The notes: a model not told the origin generated them from the sequence alone. A stretch of 64,000 nt of DNA from Raineyella sp. LH-20 (GCF_033110965.1 NZ_CP137003.1:1984001-2048000); one strand, 5' to 3'; counted from the stretch's first letter, positions 28,071 through 36,662 are shown. Translations and numbers: made by a program.

Positions 28071-29018
28071 CTACATCCTAGGCGGTCCCGCCAGCCGGTC
28101 CCGGTGTGCGGCCACCGCGGCGGCGAGCACCGGGTCGACCAGCCCGGCGGGCAGCTTGCGCAGGTAGCGGGGGCTGTCCGGATTGAGACCGAGCTTCATC
28201 GCCCGGCCCAGGGCGAGCCGCTGGGCGACGACCAGCTCCGCCTGGGGATCCCGACGGGACTCGACCAGGGTCGCGCCGGTGTCGAGGATCTGCTCGCCGA
28301 GCCCCTCCGGCGCCGCGCCGAACACCCAGACCAGGCGGCCCTGCTGGGCGACGGTGATCGGGCCGCGTCGGTACTCCAGCATCGGGTAGGCCTCGGCCCA
28401 ACTGGCCGAGCTCTCCCGGAACTTGAGCGCGGCCTCCTCGGCCAGCCCGATCGTCCACCCGGTGCCGAGGTAGGTGATCTGCTCGGCGGCGACATGGCGC
28501 TCGTCGAGCTTCTCCCGCAGCGCTTCTCGCGCCTGGTCGATCACCGGGCCCATGTCGTGGCCGAGCCAGGCACGGTGCAGGGCCAGCACACTGGTGGCGA
28601 ACCGGGTCTGCGTGTAGCCGGCCTCGTCGGCGAACGGCAGCGCGATGTGGGCGTCGCACAGTGAGCCGATGGTGGAGTCCTCCGCGCCGACGAAGGCCAG
28701 GGTCGGCACCCGGTCCGCCAACTCGTGCAGCAGGGCCACGACGTCGACGGTGTCCCCGGAGCGGGACAGCACCACGACACGATCGAAGGCCCGTCGGGCG
28801 GGAAACTCGCTCGCCACGAAGGAGTCGCTCTGTCCCTGACCGGCATCCTCCCGTAGCCAGGCGATCGACTGGGCGATGTTCCAGGCGGTGCCACAGCCGA
28901 CGTACGCGACCCGCTCCCCGGGCCGGGGCAGCATGTCGGCCACGGTCGCCACCAGGTCGACCGCCCGCGCCCAACAATCGGGCTGCGAGGCGATCTCGTC
29001 GGCCACGTAGAAACTCAT
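28071..29018 (-). CDS. SIS-domain (sugar isomerase) protein
   Basis: A 315-residue protein with two SIS domains related to the isomerase half of GlmS and to AgaS-type sugar isomerases. The first contains AYVGCGTAWNIAQSIAWL and VVVLSRSGDTVDVVALLHEL, the second ITYLGTGWTIGLAEEAALKF with SWAEAYPMLEYRRGPI. It lacks the glutamine amidotransferase domain, so it is not a GlmS; it may isomerise, deaminate or bind an amino-sugar phosphate. GGAGCGGAG precedes ATG 29018. It is followed by dtxR with only 2 nt between. Single-gene SIS proteins of this kind in actinobacteria lie in amino-sugar loci, but none is visible here. Confidence 0.78.
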   Translation of the reverse strand: MSFYVADEIASQPDCWARAVDLVATVADMLPRPGERVAYVGCGTAWNIAQSIAWLREDAGQGQSDSFVASEFPARRAFDRVVVLSRSGDTVDVVALLHELADRVPTLAFVGAEDSTIGSLCDAHIALPFADEAGYTQTRFATSVLALHRAWLGHDMGPVIDQAREALREKLDERHVAAEQITYLGTGWTIGLAEEAALKFRESSASWAEAYPMLEYRRGPITVAQQGRLVWVFGAAPEGLGEQILDTGATLVESRRDPQAELVVAQRLALGRAMKLGLNPDSPRYLRKLPAGLVDPVLAAAVAAHRDRLAGPPRM

Positions 29019-29113
29019 CGCATCGCTCCGCTCCGGTCCGCCCGGCCTCTGCTGTCCTCCTCCCTCACCCTACGGGCAGGTGGGGCGAGGGGGAGAGGAC
29101 TCTTGCGAAGAGG

Positions 29114-29785
29114 CTACGGCGTGCCGGGCAGCACGACACTGAGCCGGGCGGTCGCCGCGGCCCGGGTCACCTCCTCCGCCTCGGCGGTGGTCACGTCGAG
29201 CAGCACCAGCACGTCCTCGCCCGACCCGGCCGAGCCGCCCGACAACAACCCGTCGTCGCCCGCGGTGGGTATCGCGGCCACCCGTGCCCGGGCGGCCACC
29301 TGGCGGACCTCCCCGGTGCCGGGGTCGGTCGCCATCACCTCGATGGTGTCGCCCACCCGGAGCACCCGGACGATCCCGGCGTCGGCGAGCCGAGCCGGCA
29401 CCGCGACACGCCCGGGCGTCATCCCGGACAGGCCGGGGCCGACCAGTGCGGCCTCGGTGAGGATCGATCCGGCGGCGAGCGGACCGGCCGGCGTACGTCC
29501 CGCGGCCTGGTCGAGCGAGACGACGGCACCGTGCGGCACCAGGTCCACCGGCACGGACCGTTGCACCAGCTGCTCGCGGGTCAGCGGGCTGCCGCCGGCG
29601 ACGTCGGCGGCCAGGGTGACCACCGCAGTGCCGCCCGGGTCGGGCGCGGAGAGCACCCGGAGTGCCCCGAGCACTGCGACGAACGTCAACACCGCCGCGA
29701 CGGCGCGGCGGTGCCAGGACACGAAGCGGCGTACGGAACGGATCCAGGACACCAGGGAGGAAGAGCCCTCGGCAGCAGTCGGCAT
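29114..29785 (-). CDS. SAF-domain protein, CpaB-like
   Basis: A 223-residue membrane-anchored protein. Residues about 27-47 are one transmembrane helix (RRAVAAVLTFVAVLGALRVLS), followed by an extracytoplasmic SAF/antifreeze-like domain (DVAGGSPLTREQLVQRSVPVDLVPHGAV) and a region like the RcpC/CpaB C-terminal domain (VRVLRVGDTIEVMATDPGTGE; EDVLVLLDVTTAEAEEVTRAA). CpaB assembles Flp/tad pili, yet no tad genes are nearby, so its partner is unknown. It runs on the minus strand between the SIS gene and ppk2. Confidence 0.7.
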   Translation of the reverse strand: MPTAAEGSSSLVSWIRSVRRFVSWHRRAVAAVLTFVAVLGALRVLSAPDPGGTAVVTLAADVAGGSPLTREQLVQRSVPVDLVPHGAVVSLDQAAGRTPAGPLAAGSILTEAALVGPGLSGMTPGRVAVPARLADAGIVRVLRVGDTIEVMATDPGTGEVRQVAARARVAAIPTAGDDGLLSGGSAGSGEDVLVLLDVTTAEAEEVTRAAATARLSVVLPGTP

Positions 29786-29834
29786 ACCGGGGTGTGGGAC
29801 AACCGCCGGGAGGAGCGGCGGTTGTCCACAGGGC

Positions 29835-30722
29835 TCAGTCGCCGACCGCGTCCCGGCCGCGACGGACGATCTTCGGATCCGGCGCGAACACCACGTCGGT
29901 GTCCTTGCCGGTGTACTCGAACTGGTTGAGGAAGAAGCGGATCGCGTTGATCCGGGCCCGCTTCTTGTCGTTGGACTTGATCGTGGTCCACGGTGCCCAG
30001 TCGGTGTCGGTGCGCAGGAAGGTCTGTTCCTTCGCCTCCGTGTAGTCCTCCCACTTGTCCAGCGAGGCGATGTCCATCGGGGACAGCTTCCACTGCCGGA
30101 CCGGGTCGAGCTGGCGGATGGCGAAGCGGGTCCGCTGCTCGTGCTGGGTCACCGAGAACCAGAACTTGGTCAGTGAGGTGCCCGACTGGATCAGCATCCG
30201 CTCCATCAGCGGCGCCTGCTCCATGAAGGTCTCGTACTCCTCGGGTGTGCAGAACCCCATCACCCGCTCGACATTGGCCCGGTTGTACCAGGACCGGTCG
30301 AACATCACGATCTCACCGGTGGTCGGGAAGTGGCGGACATAGCGCTGGAAGTACCACTGGCCGAGTTCGCGGTCGGAGGGCTTGGCCAAGGCGACCACCC
30401 GCGCGTACCGCGGGTTGAGGTGCTCCTGGAAGCGCTTGATCGTGCCGCCCTTGCCGGCCGCGTCGCGGCCCTCGAAGACCACGATGTGCTTGAGGTTGTT
30501 GTCCTGGGTCCAGTACTGGAACTTCAGCAACTCGATCTGGAGGAGGTACTTCTCGACGTCGTACTCCTCGCGGGTCATCCGGGTGTCGTACGGATAGTCC
30601 TCACGCCAGGTCTCGACCGCCGAACCACCGGGATCGATCAGGTCAGGGTCGGACCCCTGGTCGTCGCGGACGGTGTAGCCCTGGGCATGCAGGGTATCGA
30701 TGAACTCCCTGATGTTCTGCAT
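29835..30722 (-). CDS. ppk2: Polyphosphate kinase 2
   Basis: A 295-residue PPK2-family kinase transferring phosphate between polyphosphate and nucleotides. P-loop: VVFEGRDAAGKGGTIKR (Walker A near 85-93). Walker B and lid: MFDRSWYNRANVERVMGF (about 140-157), with the lid arginines. The single-domain length fits class I PPK2 enzymes, which phosphorylate ADP or GDP. ATG 30722 follows TACGCT by exactly six bases on the minus strand, supporting leaderless transcription. Propionibacteria-like organisms accumulate polyphosphate, so the gene suits phosphate or energy storage. Confidence 0.92.
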   Translation of the reverse strand: MQNIREFIDTLHAQGYTVRDDQGSDPDLIDPGGSAVETWREDYPYDTRMTREEYDVEKYLLQIELLKFQYWTQDNNLKHIVVFEGRDAAGKGGTIKRFQEHLNPRYARVVALAKPSDRELGQWYFQRYVRHFPTTGEIVMFDRSWYNRANVERVMGFCTPEEYETFMEQAPLMERMLIQSGTSLTKFWFSVTQHEQRTRFAIRQLDPVRQWKLSPMDIASLDKWEDYTEAKEQTFLRTDTDWAPWTTIKSNDKKRARINAIRFFLNQFEYTGKDTDVVFAPDPKIVRRGRDAVGD

Positions 30723-30771
30723 GGCACCAGCGTAGGGGTAAGGCTGCCCTGTCCAGACCATCGTGCCGGGA

Positions 30772-30793
30772 CCGTACGCCGGCCGTACGCCGG
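30772..30793. repeat. Two tandem copies of an 11-bp unit
   Basis: CCGTACGCCGG occurs twice head to tail between the end of the zinc-ribbon gene and the ppk2 promoter on the minus strand (ppk2 -10 at 30729-30734). It could be an operator upstream of the ppk2 -35 region, or chance enrichment of the GTACG-type words frequent in this genome. Confidence 0.6.
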
Positions 30794-30809
30794 CATCGCG
30801 CCCGAGGGG

Positions 30810-31136
30810 TCAGTCGGTCGTGGCGGATGCGCCCACGGTGGCCGGCGCGGACGACGTCGAGGACCCGGCCGAGCTGTCCGACGTCGCGGCGGGGGAATCG
30901 GTGCCGGACGAAGAGTCGGCCGACGAGCCCTTCCCGGCCGGGATCGAGGCGCTGGACCCGCTACGGCTGTCCGTCTTGTAGAAGCCGGACCCCTTGAACA
31001 CGACACCCACCGCGTTGAACACCTTGCGCAGCGTGCCCTCGCACTCGGGGCAGACGGTCAGGGCCGGCTCGGTGAAGGACTGGCGGACCTCGAGGTCGCG
31101 GCCGCAGCTGGTGCAGTGGTACTGGTAACGGGGCAT
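30810..31136 (-). CDS. FmdB-type zinc ribbon protein
   Basis: A 108-residue protein. Residues 1-45 are an FmdB/CxxC_CxxC regulatory zinc ribbon (YQYHCTSCGRDLEV, then LTVCPECEG), with cysteines near 8, 11, 29 and 32. The rest is a low-complexity Ser/Thr/Ala/Gly tail, probably disordered. ATG 31136 gives the family N-terminus MPRYQY; a GTG at 31142 is in frame but less likely. In other actinobacteria this gene lies beside 5-formyl-THF cyclo-ligase and moeA, as here. The function is unestablished. Confidence 0.8.
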   Translation of the reverse strand: MPRYQYHCTSCGRDLEVRQSFTEPALTVCPECEGTLRKVFNAVGVVFKGSGFYKTDSRSGSSASIPAGKGSSADSSSGTDSPAATSDSSAGSSTSSAPATVGASATTD

Positions 31137-31285
31137 CGGCACATCTCGTTCGGGTGGGGGACGGGGACGATCCAGAAGGATACCGCCCGGGGTAACGTCA
31201 TTCTGACCCCGGCGTGTTCCCGGCCGTCCCGATCGGTCCCGGTCGGCGGCACGCCGGGCCCGTCCGCCGGCTCAGTGGCCGAGGT

Positions 31286-31966
31286 TCAGTGATCGAGATC
31301 CGCGTCGCGGACCGCCACGCAATTGACCAGCCCGGACGGCACGACGATCAGGTCGACCTCCCGATCCCAGGGCTGGATCGGCAGCACCGGCATCAGCTCG
31401 TCCTCGTTGAGGAACAGGCAGGTGACGGCCTCCGGACCGGCGTGCTCCAGCGCCCGGTCGTACCACCCGCCGCCGGTGCCGAGCCGCTCGCCGCGCCGGG
31501 TGCCCGCCAGCCCCGGGCAGAGGATCAACTCGGCCTCCGCGATCGCTCCCGGACCGAGGGCCGCGGTGGTGGGTTCCGGGATGTCGCGGGCGCCCAGCCG
31601 GAGTCGATCGGTGCCGCGATAGACCGCCCAGTCAGGGCCGGTGCGGCGGGTGCCGTCGGCGGTGCGGCCGAGCAGCGGCAGCAGCACCCGTACGTGACGC
31701 TGGTGCAGCCACTCCACGATGCCGAGCGTGGACGGCTCCGGATCCACCGACAGATAGGCGGCCACCACCAGATCCGGGCCCACCCCGTCGCCGAGCAGGT
31801 CCCGCAGGTGACCGAATCGGGCAGCGTCGTCCAGCTCCCGTTCGGCGCCGGTCCGCATCCCTCGCCGGGTCACCACCGCGTCGCGCAGCAGGTCCTTGGC
31901 GCGGCCCAGCGCATCGAGGTCGGCGTCGGTCAGGTCATCGGGGGTGGAAGGGGAACGGGACACCAC
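31286..31966 (-). CDS. 5-formyltetrahydrofolate cyclo-ligase
   Basis: A 226-residue MTHFS-family enzyme that converts 5-formyl-THF to 5,10-methenyl-THF with ATP. Recognisable parts are the basic N-terminal helix (KDLLRDAVVTRRGMRTG), the substrate region AYLSVDPEPSTLGIVEWL, and the nucleotide/folate motif LIL-CPGLAGTRRGERLGTGGGWYDRAL. Length is normal. The GTG start is about 18 bp from the divergent moeA start, so the two promoters overlap. The conserved actinobacterial cluster fmdB-fthC-moeA-rimJ-sepX is recognisable around it. Confidence 0.88.
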   Translation of the reverse strand: MVSRSPSTPDDLTDADLDALGRAKDLLRDAVVTRRGMRTGAERELDDAARFGHLRDLLGDGVGPDLVVAAYLSVDPEPSTLGIVEWLHQRHVRVLLPLLGRTADGTRRTGPDWAVYRGTDRLRLGARDIPEPTTAALGPGAIAEAELILCPGLAGTRRGERLGTGGGWYDRALEHAGPEAVTCLFLNEDELMPVLPIQPWDREVDLIVVPSGLVNCVAVRDADLDH

Positions 31967-31983
31967 TCGCTTATCCTACGGGC

Positions 31984-33306
31984 ATGGGACTGTTCCATCG
32001 GAAGAAGCAGACCGAGGACGAGGTGACCGTCGAGCCCGAGCCGAGGCGCGGGCTGCCCCGCCGCCCCGAGCCGAACGTCGACGGGCTGCGGCCGGTGGCG
32101 GAGCACCGCGACTACCTGCTGTCGATGGTCCGCGAGCTGCCGGCCTTCGGGCAGACGCTGCTCGACGCGGCCGGGCTGAGCCTGTGTGAGGAGATCGTCG
32201 CCGATCTCGACCTGCCGCGGTTCGACAACTCGGCGATGGACGGTTACGCCGTGCGCGCCGAGGACCTCGCCGGGGCCTCCCGGGCCCACCCGGTCGTCCT
32301 GCCGGTCAGCCGGTCGATCACCGCCGGCGACCCTGCCGGCGACGAGATCGAGCCGGGGACGGTGGTCAAGATCATGACCGGCGCGCCGGTGCCGCCCGGG
32401 GCGGACGCGGTGGTGCCGTACGAGCACACCGACCGCGGCTCGCAGGCCGCGACCTTCCTGCACGCGCCCGAGGTGGGCGCCAACATCCGCCATGTCGGTG
32501 AGGACATCGCGGTCGGGGACCACATCGCCTCCATCGGTGACCAACTCGGCCCGCGCCAGATCGGGATGCTCGCCGGGATCGGCATCGACCAGGTGCTGGT
32601 CCGCCCCCGCCCCCGGGTGGTGGTGATCTCCACCGGCTCCGAGCTGGTCCAGCCCGGCTTCGAGCTGGCCGAGGGGCAGATCTACGACTCCAACTCGTTC
32701 ATGCTCGCGGCGCTGGCCCGCCGCGAGGGCGCCCAGGTCTTCCGAGTCGGGATCGTCAGCGACGACCCCGATGTCGTCGCCCAGTCCATCTCCGACCAGT
32801 TGGTCCGGGCCGACCTGATCCTCACCACCGGTGGTGTCAGCGAGGGCGACCGCGACGTGGTCAAGGCGGTGATGCCGGGCCTCGGGCCGACCGACTTCTG
32901 CCGGACGGCGATGCAGCCCGGCAAGCCGCAGGGCTTCGCCCTGATCGGCGACGACCGCACCCCGGTGATCATGCTGCCAGGCAATCCGGTGAGCGCCTTC
33001 GTCTCCTTCGAGGTGTTCGTCCGCCCGGTGCTGCGCAAGATGATGGGCGTGCAGCCGTTGGTCCGCCCGACCACCCACGCGCTCACCCGGACGATCATCC
33101 GCTCCCCGAAGAACAAGACCCAGTTCCAGCGTGGCCTGGTCACCAGCACTCCCGACGGCCGCCGGCACGTCACCCCGATGGGTGGCGGCGGGTCGCACAA
33201 GCTCGGCGATCTGGCCCGGGCCAACGCCCTGGTGGTCATCCCGGAGGGCGTCGAGGTGGTCGACGCCGGCCACCCGGTGGAGATCTGGATGATCGACGAT
33301 GAGTGA
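31984..33306 (+). CDS. moeA: Molybdopterin molybdenumtransferase / gephyrin-like protein
   Basis: A 440-residue MoeA. After a basic, low-complexity N-terminus (about 30 residues), domain I holds GLSLCEEIVADLDLPRFDNSAMDGYAVRAED with the signature DNSAMDG. The central MoCF domain has VVISTGSELVQPG, DSNSFML and TTGGVSEGDRDVV, and domain IV is C-terminal. It inserts molybdate into adenylated molybdopterin. In Corynebacterium a MoeA homologue in the equivalent rimJ/membrane-protein locus acts as the gephyrin-like division protein Glp, so a dual role is possible. TATCCT and six bases precede ATG 31984. moaC follows after 6 nt. Confidence 0.92.
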   Translation: MGLFHRKKQTEDEVTVEPEPRRGLPRRPEPNVDGLRPVAEHRDYLLSMVRELPAFGQTLLDAAGLSLCEEIVADLDLPRFDNSAMDGYAVRAEDLAGASRAHPVVLPVSRSITAGDPAGDEIEPGTVVKIMTGAPVPPGADAVVPYEHTDRGSQAATFLHAPEVGANIRHVGEDIAVGDHIASIGDQLGPRQIGMLAGIGIDQVLVRPRPRVVVISTGSELVQPGFELAEGQIYDSNSFMLAALARREGAQVFRVGIVSDDPDVVAQSISDQLVRADLILTTGGVSEGDRDVVKAVMPGLGPTDFCRTAMQPGKPQGFALIGDDRTPVIMLPGNPVSAFVSFEVFVRPVLRKMMGVQPLVRPTTHALTRTIIRSPKNKTQFQRGLVTSTPDGRRHVTPMGGGGSHKLGDLARANALVVIPEGVEVVDAGHPVEIWMIDDE

Positions 33307-33312
33307 GGCGGC

Positions 33313-33795
33313 ATGACCCAGGACGAGACCGAGCTGACCCACCTGGACGAGCGGGGCGCTGCGCGGATGGTCGACATCTCCGGCAAACCGGTGACCACCC
33401 GCACCGCGACGGCCCGGGGCCTGGTCCGGCTCGCCCCGGCCGCGGTGGCGGCGCTGCGCGACGACACCCTGCCCAAGGGCGACGCACTCGCCGTGGCCCG
33501 GATCGCGGGGATCCAGGCGGCCAAGCACACCGCCGACCTGATCCCGCTGTGCCATCCGCTGCCGTTGAGCGCGGTCACCGTCGACCTCGAGGTGGCTGAC
33601 GAGGGAGTCCGGATCGAGGTGTCGGTCCGGACGACCTCGCGGACCGGGGTGGAGATGGAGGCGCTGACCGCGGTCACCGTCACGGCGCTCACCGTCATCG
33701 ATATGACCAAGGCCGTCGACAAGCACGCCACCATCACCGACGTCCGGGTGGTCGCCAAGGCCGGCGGCCGCAGCGGCGACTGGAGCCTGACGTGA
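33313..33795 (+). CDS. moaC: Cyclic pyranopterin monophosphate synthase
   Basis: A 160-residue MoaC, which with MoaA turns GTP into cyclic pyranopterin monophosphate in molybdenum-cofactor synthesis. The family segments are present: [56 protein letters not shown] and [26 protein letters not shown]. It lies 6 nt after moeA, and its TGA overlaps the GTG of mog (33792-33795), giving a tightly coupled moeA-moaC-mog operon. moaA, moaD and moaE are not in the window. Confidence 0.95.
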   Translation: MTQDETELTHLDERGAARMVDISGKPVTTRTATARGLVRLAPAAVAALRDDTLPKGDALAVARIAGIQAAKHTADLIPLCHPLPLSAVTVDLEVADEGVRIEVSVRTTSRTGVEMEALTAVTVTALTVIDMTKAVDKHATITDVRVVAKAGGRSGDWSLT

Positions 33796-34307
33796 CCACA
33801 GCGAACCCTCGGGCGGTCGTCATCACCTGCTCGACCCGGGCCGCCGCCGGAACGTACGAGGACCGCTCCGGCCGTGATGTGGTGGCCGGCCTGCGCGCCC
33901 TCGGCCTGGAGTGCGCCGACCCCGTCGTGGTGGCCGACGGACCCCCGGTGGGCGCCGCGCTGCGCGAGGCCCTCGCCGGGGGACCCGCCGTCGTGGTCAC
34001 CACCGGCGGCACCGGACTGTCCCCGACCGACACCACCCCGGAGCAGACCGCCCCGCTGCTCGACCGTCAGCTGCCCGCCCTGGCCGCCGCCGTCGTCACC
34101 CGCGGGGTCGGCAACGGCGTGCCCACCGCGATCCTCAGTCGTGGCCTGGCCGGGCTGGCGGGACGGACGTTGGTGGTCAACCTGCCGGGCTCGAGGGGCG
34201 GAGTCGCCGACGGGATGTCGGTGCTCGGCGACGTGCTCCTCCACGCCCTCGACCAGATCCGCGGCGGAGACCACCCGAGGGACGACCACCCGAGGGACGA
34301 GGGGTGA
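33792..34307 (+). CDS. mog: Molybdopterin adenylyltransferase (Mog/MoaB type)
   Basis: A 171-residue MoCF-domain protein that adenylates molybdopterin before molybdate insertion by MoeA. Motifs: [19 protein letters not shown] at the start, [20 protein letters not shown] (substrate loop), and [20 protein letters not shown]. The C-terminus carries a small duplicated [13 protein letters not shown] segment encoded by a 15-nt repeat. GTG 33792 overlaps the moaC stop, and its own TGA overlaps the GTG of the rimJ-like gene (34304-34307), extending the operon. Confidence 0.92.
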   Translation: MTTANPRAVVITCSTRAAAGTYEDRSGRDVVAGLRALGLECADPVVVADGPPVGAALREALAGGPAVVVTTGGTGLSPTDTTPEQTAPLLDRQLPALAAAVVTRGVGNGVPTAILSRGLAGLAGRTLVVNLPGSRGGVADGMSVLGDVLLHALDQIRGGDHPRDDHPRDEG

Positions 34308-35002
34308 GCACGCTCGGCGATCCGGCCTGGCCGGTGTCGCTGCACCGGGGGCGGGTCGCGCTGCGTCCGATCCGGCGCCGTGACGCCCGCGCGTGGACCG
34401 AGGTCCACGACCGCAACGACGCCTGGCTGCGTCCCTGGGAGGCGACCGTCCCGCCGCGCTCCGGCACCCGGGCGCCCGGCACGTACGCCGAGATGACCCG
34501 CGACCTGCTCCGGCAGGCCGCCGGGGGACGTACGTTGCCGTGGATCGTCTGGTACGACCCGGTCGACGAGGGCGATCCGCGGGGGCGGGGCGTGCTGGCC
34601 GGACAGCTCACCGTCTCCGGCATCACCCGGGGATCCGCGCAGTGGGCGCAGTTGGGCTACTGGGTCGACGAGCGCTGGGCGGGGCGCGGGATCATCCCGC
34701 TCGCCGTGGCGATGGCCACCGACTACTGCCTGGGCCCGCTCGGCCTGCACCGGATGGAGATCGTCATCCGACCGGAGAACGTCAACAGCCGCCGCGTGGT
34801 GGAGAAGCTCGGCTTCCGCGGCGAGGGGCTGCGCCCCGGCTACCTGCACATCGACGGCGCCTGGCGCGACCACCTGGTGTACGCGCTGAACGCCGACGAG
34901 GTGGGGCCGGGCGGGCTGGTCGGTCGGCTCGCGGCGACGGGCCGGGTGGCCGGTCTGGTGGACGATTCGCCCGACACTCCGCCGAGGATCACAGGCAGGT
35001 AA
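34304..35002 (+). CDS. rimJ: RimJ/RimL-type GNAT N-acetyltransferase
   Basis: A 232-residue GNAT acetyltransferase of the RimJ group, acting on N-terminal or side-chain amines, for example in ribosomal proteins. The acetyl-CoA loop region is LGYWVDERWAGRGIIPLAVAMATDYCL, and the C-terminal motif is RPENVNSRRVVEKLGFRGEGLRPGYLHIDG. GTG 34304 overlaps the mog stop, supporting this start although the frame is open further upstream. rimJ between moeA and the sepX/glpR gene is a conserved actinobacterial arrangement. Confidence 0.88.
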   Translation: MSTLGDPAWPVSLHRGRVALRPIRRRDARAWTEVHDRNDAWLRPWEATVPPRSGTRAPGTYAEMTRDLLRQAAGGRTLPWIVWYDPVDEGDPRGRGVLAGQLTVSGITRGSAQWAQLGYWVDERWAGRGIIPLAVAMATDYCLGPLGLHRMEIVIRPENVNSRRVVEKLGFRGEGLRPGYLHIDGAWRDHLVYALNADEVGPGGLVGRLAATGRVAGLVDDSPDTPPRITGR

Positions 35003-35027
35003 CGGCTCACCCCGTACGGTTCGGGGT

Positions 35028-35939
35028 GTGGGACTGACGGGAGTGATCATCGCTGTGGTGGCCGTGGCATGGCTGGCCTTCGGCGTGCCGCAATTCCTGT
35101 CCGTCCCCCGCTCGGTCGACGAGGAGGTGCGAGATCCCGCCGAACAGATCGGCGGTGCCGTACGCATCCTCCGCTCCCGCGACGACTCTCGCGACGGTGA
35201 GGCCTCCGCCGCCGGCCGGGAGGCCGGGGTGGCGGGATCCCCGGGACCGGCCTCGGTGCCCCTGGTGGGGGCCGACGGGGAACAGTTCGCCCGTGCCGAG
35301 ATCTCCACCCGGTTCACCCGGCACGCCGAGCTGAGCCGGCTGCGACGGATCGACCACGCCGCCGTACGGATCCGCCGCCGGGCGGTGTTCGGACTGGCCG
35401 TGGTCGACCTGCTGCTGATCGTCGGCTGCCTGGTCCTCAGGTGGCCGTGGGGCTGGTTCATCGGTGCCGGGGCGCTGTTGGTGCTCGGTTTCGTCGCCCT
35501 GCGGGTGAGCGTGGTGTTGGTGGACCGGGAGCTGGACCGCCGGATCGCCGAGCTGCGGACCGGCAACCAGGAACGGACCCTCGCCATCAGCCGCGAGGAG
35601 CTGCGCGCCGCCGGTGCGGCCGCCGAGCCGGGCTCGGACGCCTCGCGCACCTCGCGGGACGTGGTGTCGGTGCGGCAGCCGCTGTTCGACGACCTGCCGC
35701 GCCGCGACGTGGCGCCCTCGTTGTGGGAGCCGCTGCCGGTGACCGCCCCGACGTACGTCCAGCGGCCGATCGCGGCCCGCAGCGTACGGACGATCGACCT
35801 GGCCAGCCCCGACCTCAACGCGGCGATGGACAAGGCCCAGGGCGACCTTCCGGTGACCGCCGACGGCCAGGGCCAGCGGGACGGAGCGCGTGTCGATCGG
35901 GCGTCCCGGAGGCCCAAGCTGCGCGCTGTGGGGGAGTGA
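35028..35939 (+). CDS. sepX: SepX/GlpR-like divisome membrane protein
   Basis: A 303-residue membrane protein. One N-terminal helix (GVIIAVVAVAWLAFGVPQFL) is followed by a polar cytoplasmic stretch (RSVDEEVRDPAEQIGGAVRILRS onward). Two adjacent helices follow near residues 120-160 (AVFGLAVVDLLLIVGCLVL; GWFIGAGALLVLGFVAL), then a long charged tail with DLASPDLNAAMDKAQG. This topology, the N-terminal sequence style and the position after moeA-rimJ match the actinobacterial proteins called SepX in Streptomyces and GlpR in Corynebacterium, which link the divisome to a MoeA/gephyrin-like partner. The assignment rests on architecture and synteny. GTG 35028 begins the gene. Confidence 0.65.
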   Translation: MGLTGVIIAVVAVAWLAFGVPQFLSVPRSVDEEVRDPAEQIGGAVRILRSRDDSRDGEASAAGREAGVAGSPGPASVPLVGADGEQFARAEISTRFTRHAELSRLRRIDHAAVRIRRRAVFGLAVVDLLLIVGCLVLRWPWGWFIGAGALLVLGFVALRVSVVLVDRELDRRIAELRTGNQERTLAISREELRAAGAAAEPGSDASRTSRDVVSVRQPLFDDLPRRDVAPSLWEPLPVTAPTYVQRPIAARSVRTIDLASPDLNAAMDKAQGDLPVTADGQGQRDGARVDRASRRPKLRAVGE

Positions 35940-36016
35940 CCCGCCGGTTTTGGGGACGCGGCGATCGGGTGCTAGAGTTCCAGTCCTGTCGGGGCACTCC
36001 GGTGTCCGCCTGACAA

Positions 36017-36089
36017 GGGGCATTGGCGCAGTTGGTAGCGCGTCTCGTTCGCAATGAGAAGGTCAGGGGTTCGAATCCCCTATGCTCCA
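36017..36089 (+). tRNA. tRNA-Ala (anticodon CGC)
   Basis: A 73-nt cloverleaf: acceptor GGGGCAT/ATGCTCC with one G-U pair, D-arm GCGC/GCGC, anticodon stem TCTCG/TGAGA around loop TTCGCAA (anticodon CGC, decoding GCG), T-arm AGGGG-TTCGAAT-CCCCT, discriminator A. CCA is not encoded; the next bases are CCG. The last three bases of the gene are the first three of a 12-bp direct repeat found again at 40967, marking it as an integration site. Confidence 0.95.
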
Positions 36090-36098
36090 CCGATAGTT
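36087..36098 (+). repeat. attL-like direct repeat at the tRNA-Ala 3' end
   Basis: CCACCGATAGTT begins inside the last bases of tRNA-Ala and is found again, exactly, at 40967-40978 in the same orientation. The two copies bracket about 4.9 kb of lower-G+C DNA with the IetAS-like pair. This is the expected layout of an element integrated at a tRNA 3' end. Confidence 0.6.
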
Positions 36099-36484
36099 CG
36101 CCTTCGGGTGACGTCTTCCCTGGTCATCGACATATCTGTGCGCGGGTTGTAATAGGCGTCTTCAGGTGTCGGGTGATCCGTGCGTGGTGTCGACTGGCCG
36201 GGCCGTCTTGGCCGAACTGACCGTCGCGTGTCGTCCTGGGCAAGGTGAGCCGTGTGTGGGTCGGTCGGCAACTGGGGACGTACACGGTTGTCACTGATCA
36301 TCGGCATGTAGTGCAGGGTCGGCCCCGGGGTCGTGCCGTGGTCGAGCATTGTCAGTGGGCGCCGATAGAGTTCGTGACATCGGAGCGTAAAGAGGGGTGC
36401 CATGGCGCTGGTCACGTCCTTGGCGGGTCGGGTCCGGAACACGAGCCTGTCGAAGAGCCACTCCCTCCTGCCGCTGTCGCTGAC
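36090..36484. other. Left part of the island with no recognisable gene
   Basis: These roughly 390 bp after tRNA-Ala contain no ORF with convincing codon use or a recognisable domain. Base composition is lower in G+C than the core genes on either side. Short open frames exist on both strands, but none has a ribosome binding site with plausible protein composition. I read it as the degraded left end of the integrated element. Confidence 0.45.
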
Positions 36485-36662
36485 TTCACATCGAAGATGG
36501 TTGACAGGTGTGAGTATGCGAAGTTACATCCGACCCACGAGGGCCTCGGCTACTTCGGCTTCAACGAACCAGCCAAGGCACACATCGAGGTGATGAGCTA
36601 CGATCGTCTTGTCAACGCGACCACTGAGCGGAACAGGGACCATCTCTGGGTGGACATGCTCA
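36485..36662 (+). pseudogene. Possible protein-coding remnant
   Basis: The plus frame from about 36485 reads DRCEYAKLHPTHEGLGYFGFNEPAKAHIEV and on to YDRLVNATTERNRDHLWVDML, a stretch with the composition of a real globular protein, possibly the C-terminal end of an ATPase or nuclease-type defence protein. It has no proper start, and it stops resembling protein where the transposase remnant begins at about 36680. I cannot name the family; it looks like a truncated gene end. Confidence 0.3.
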
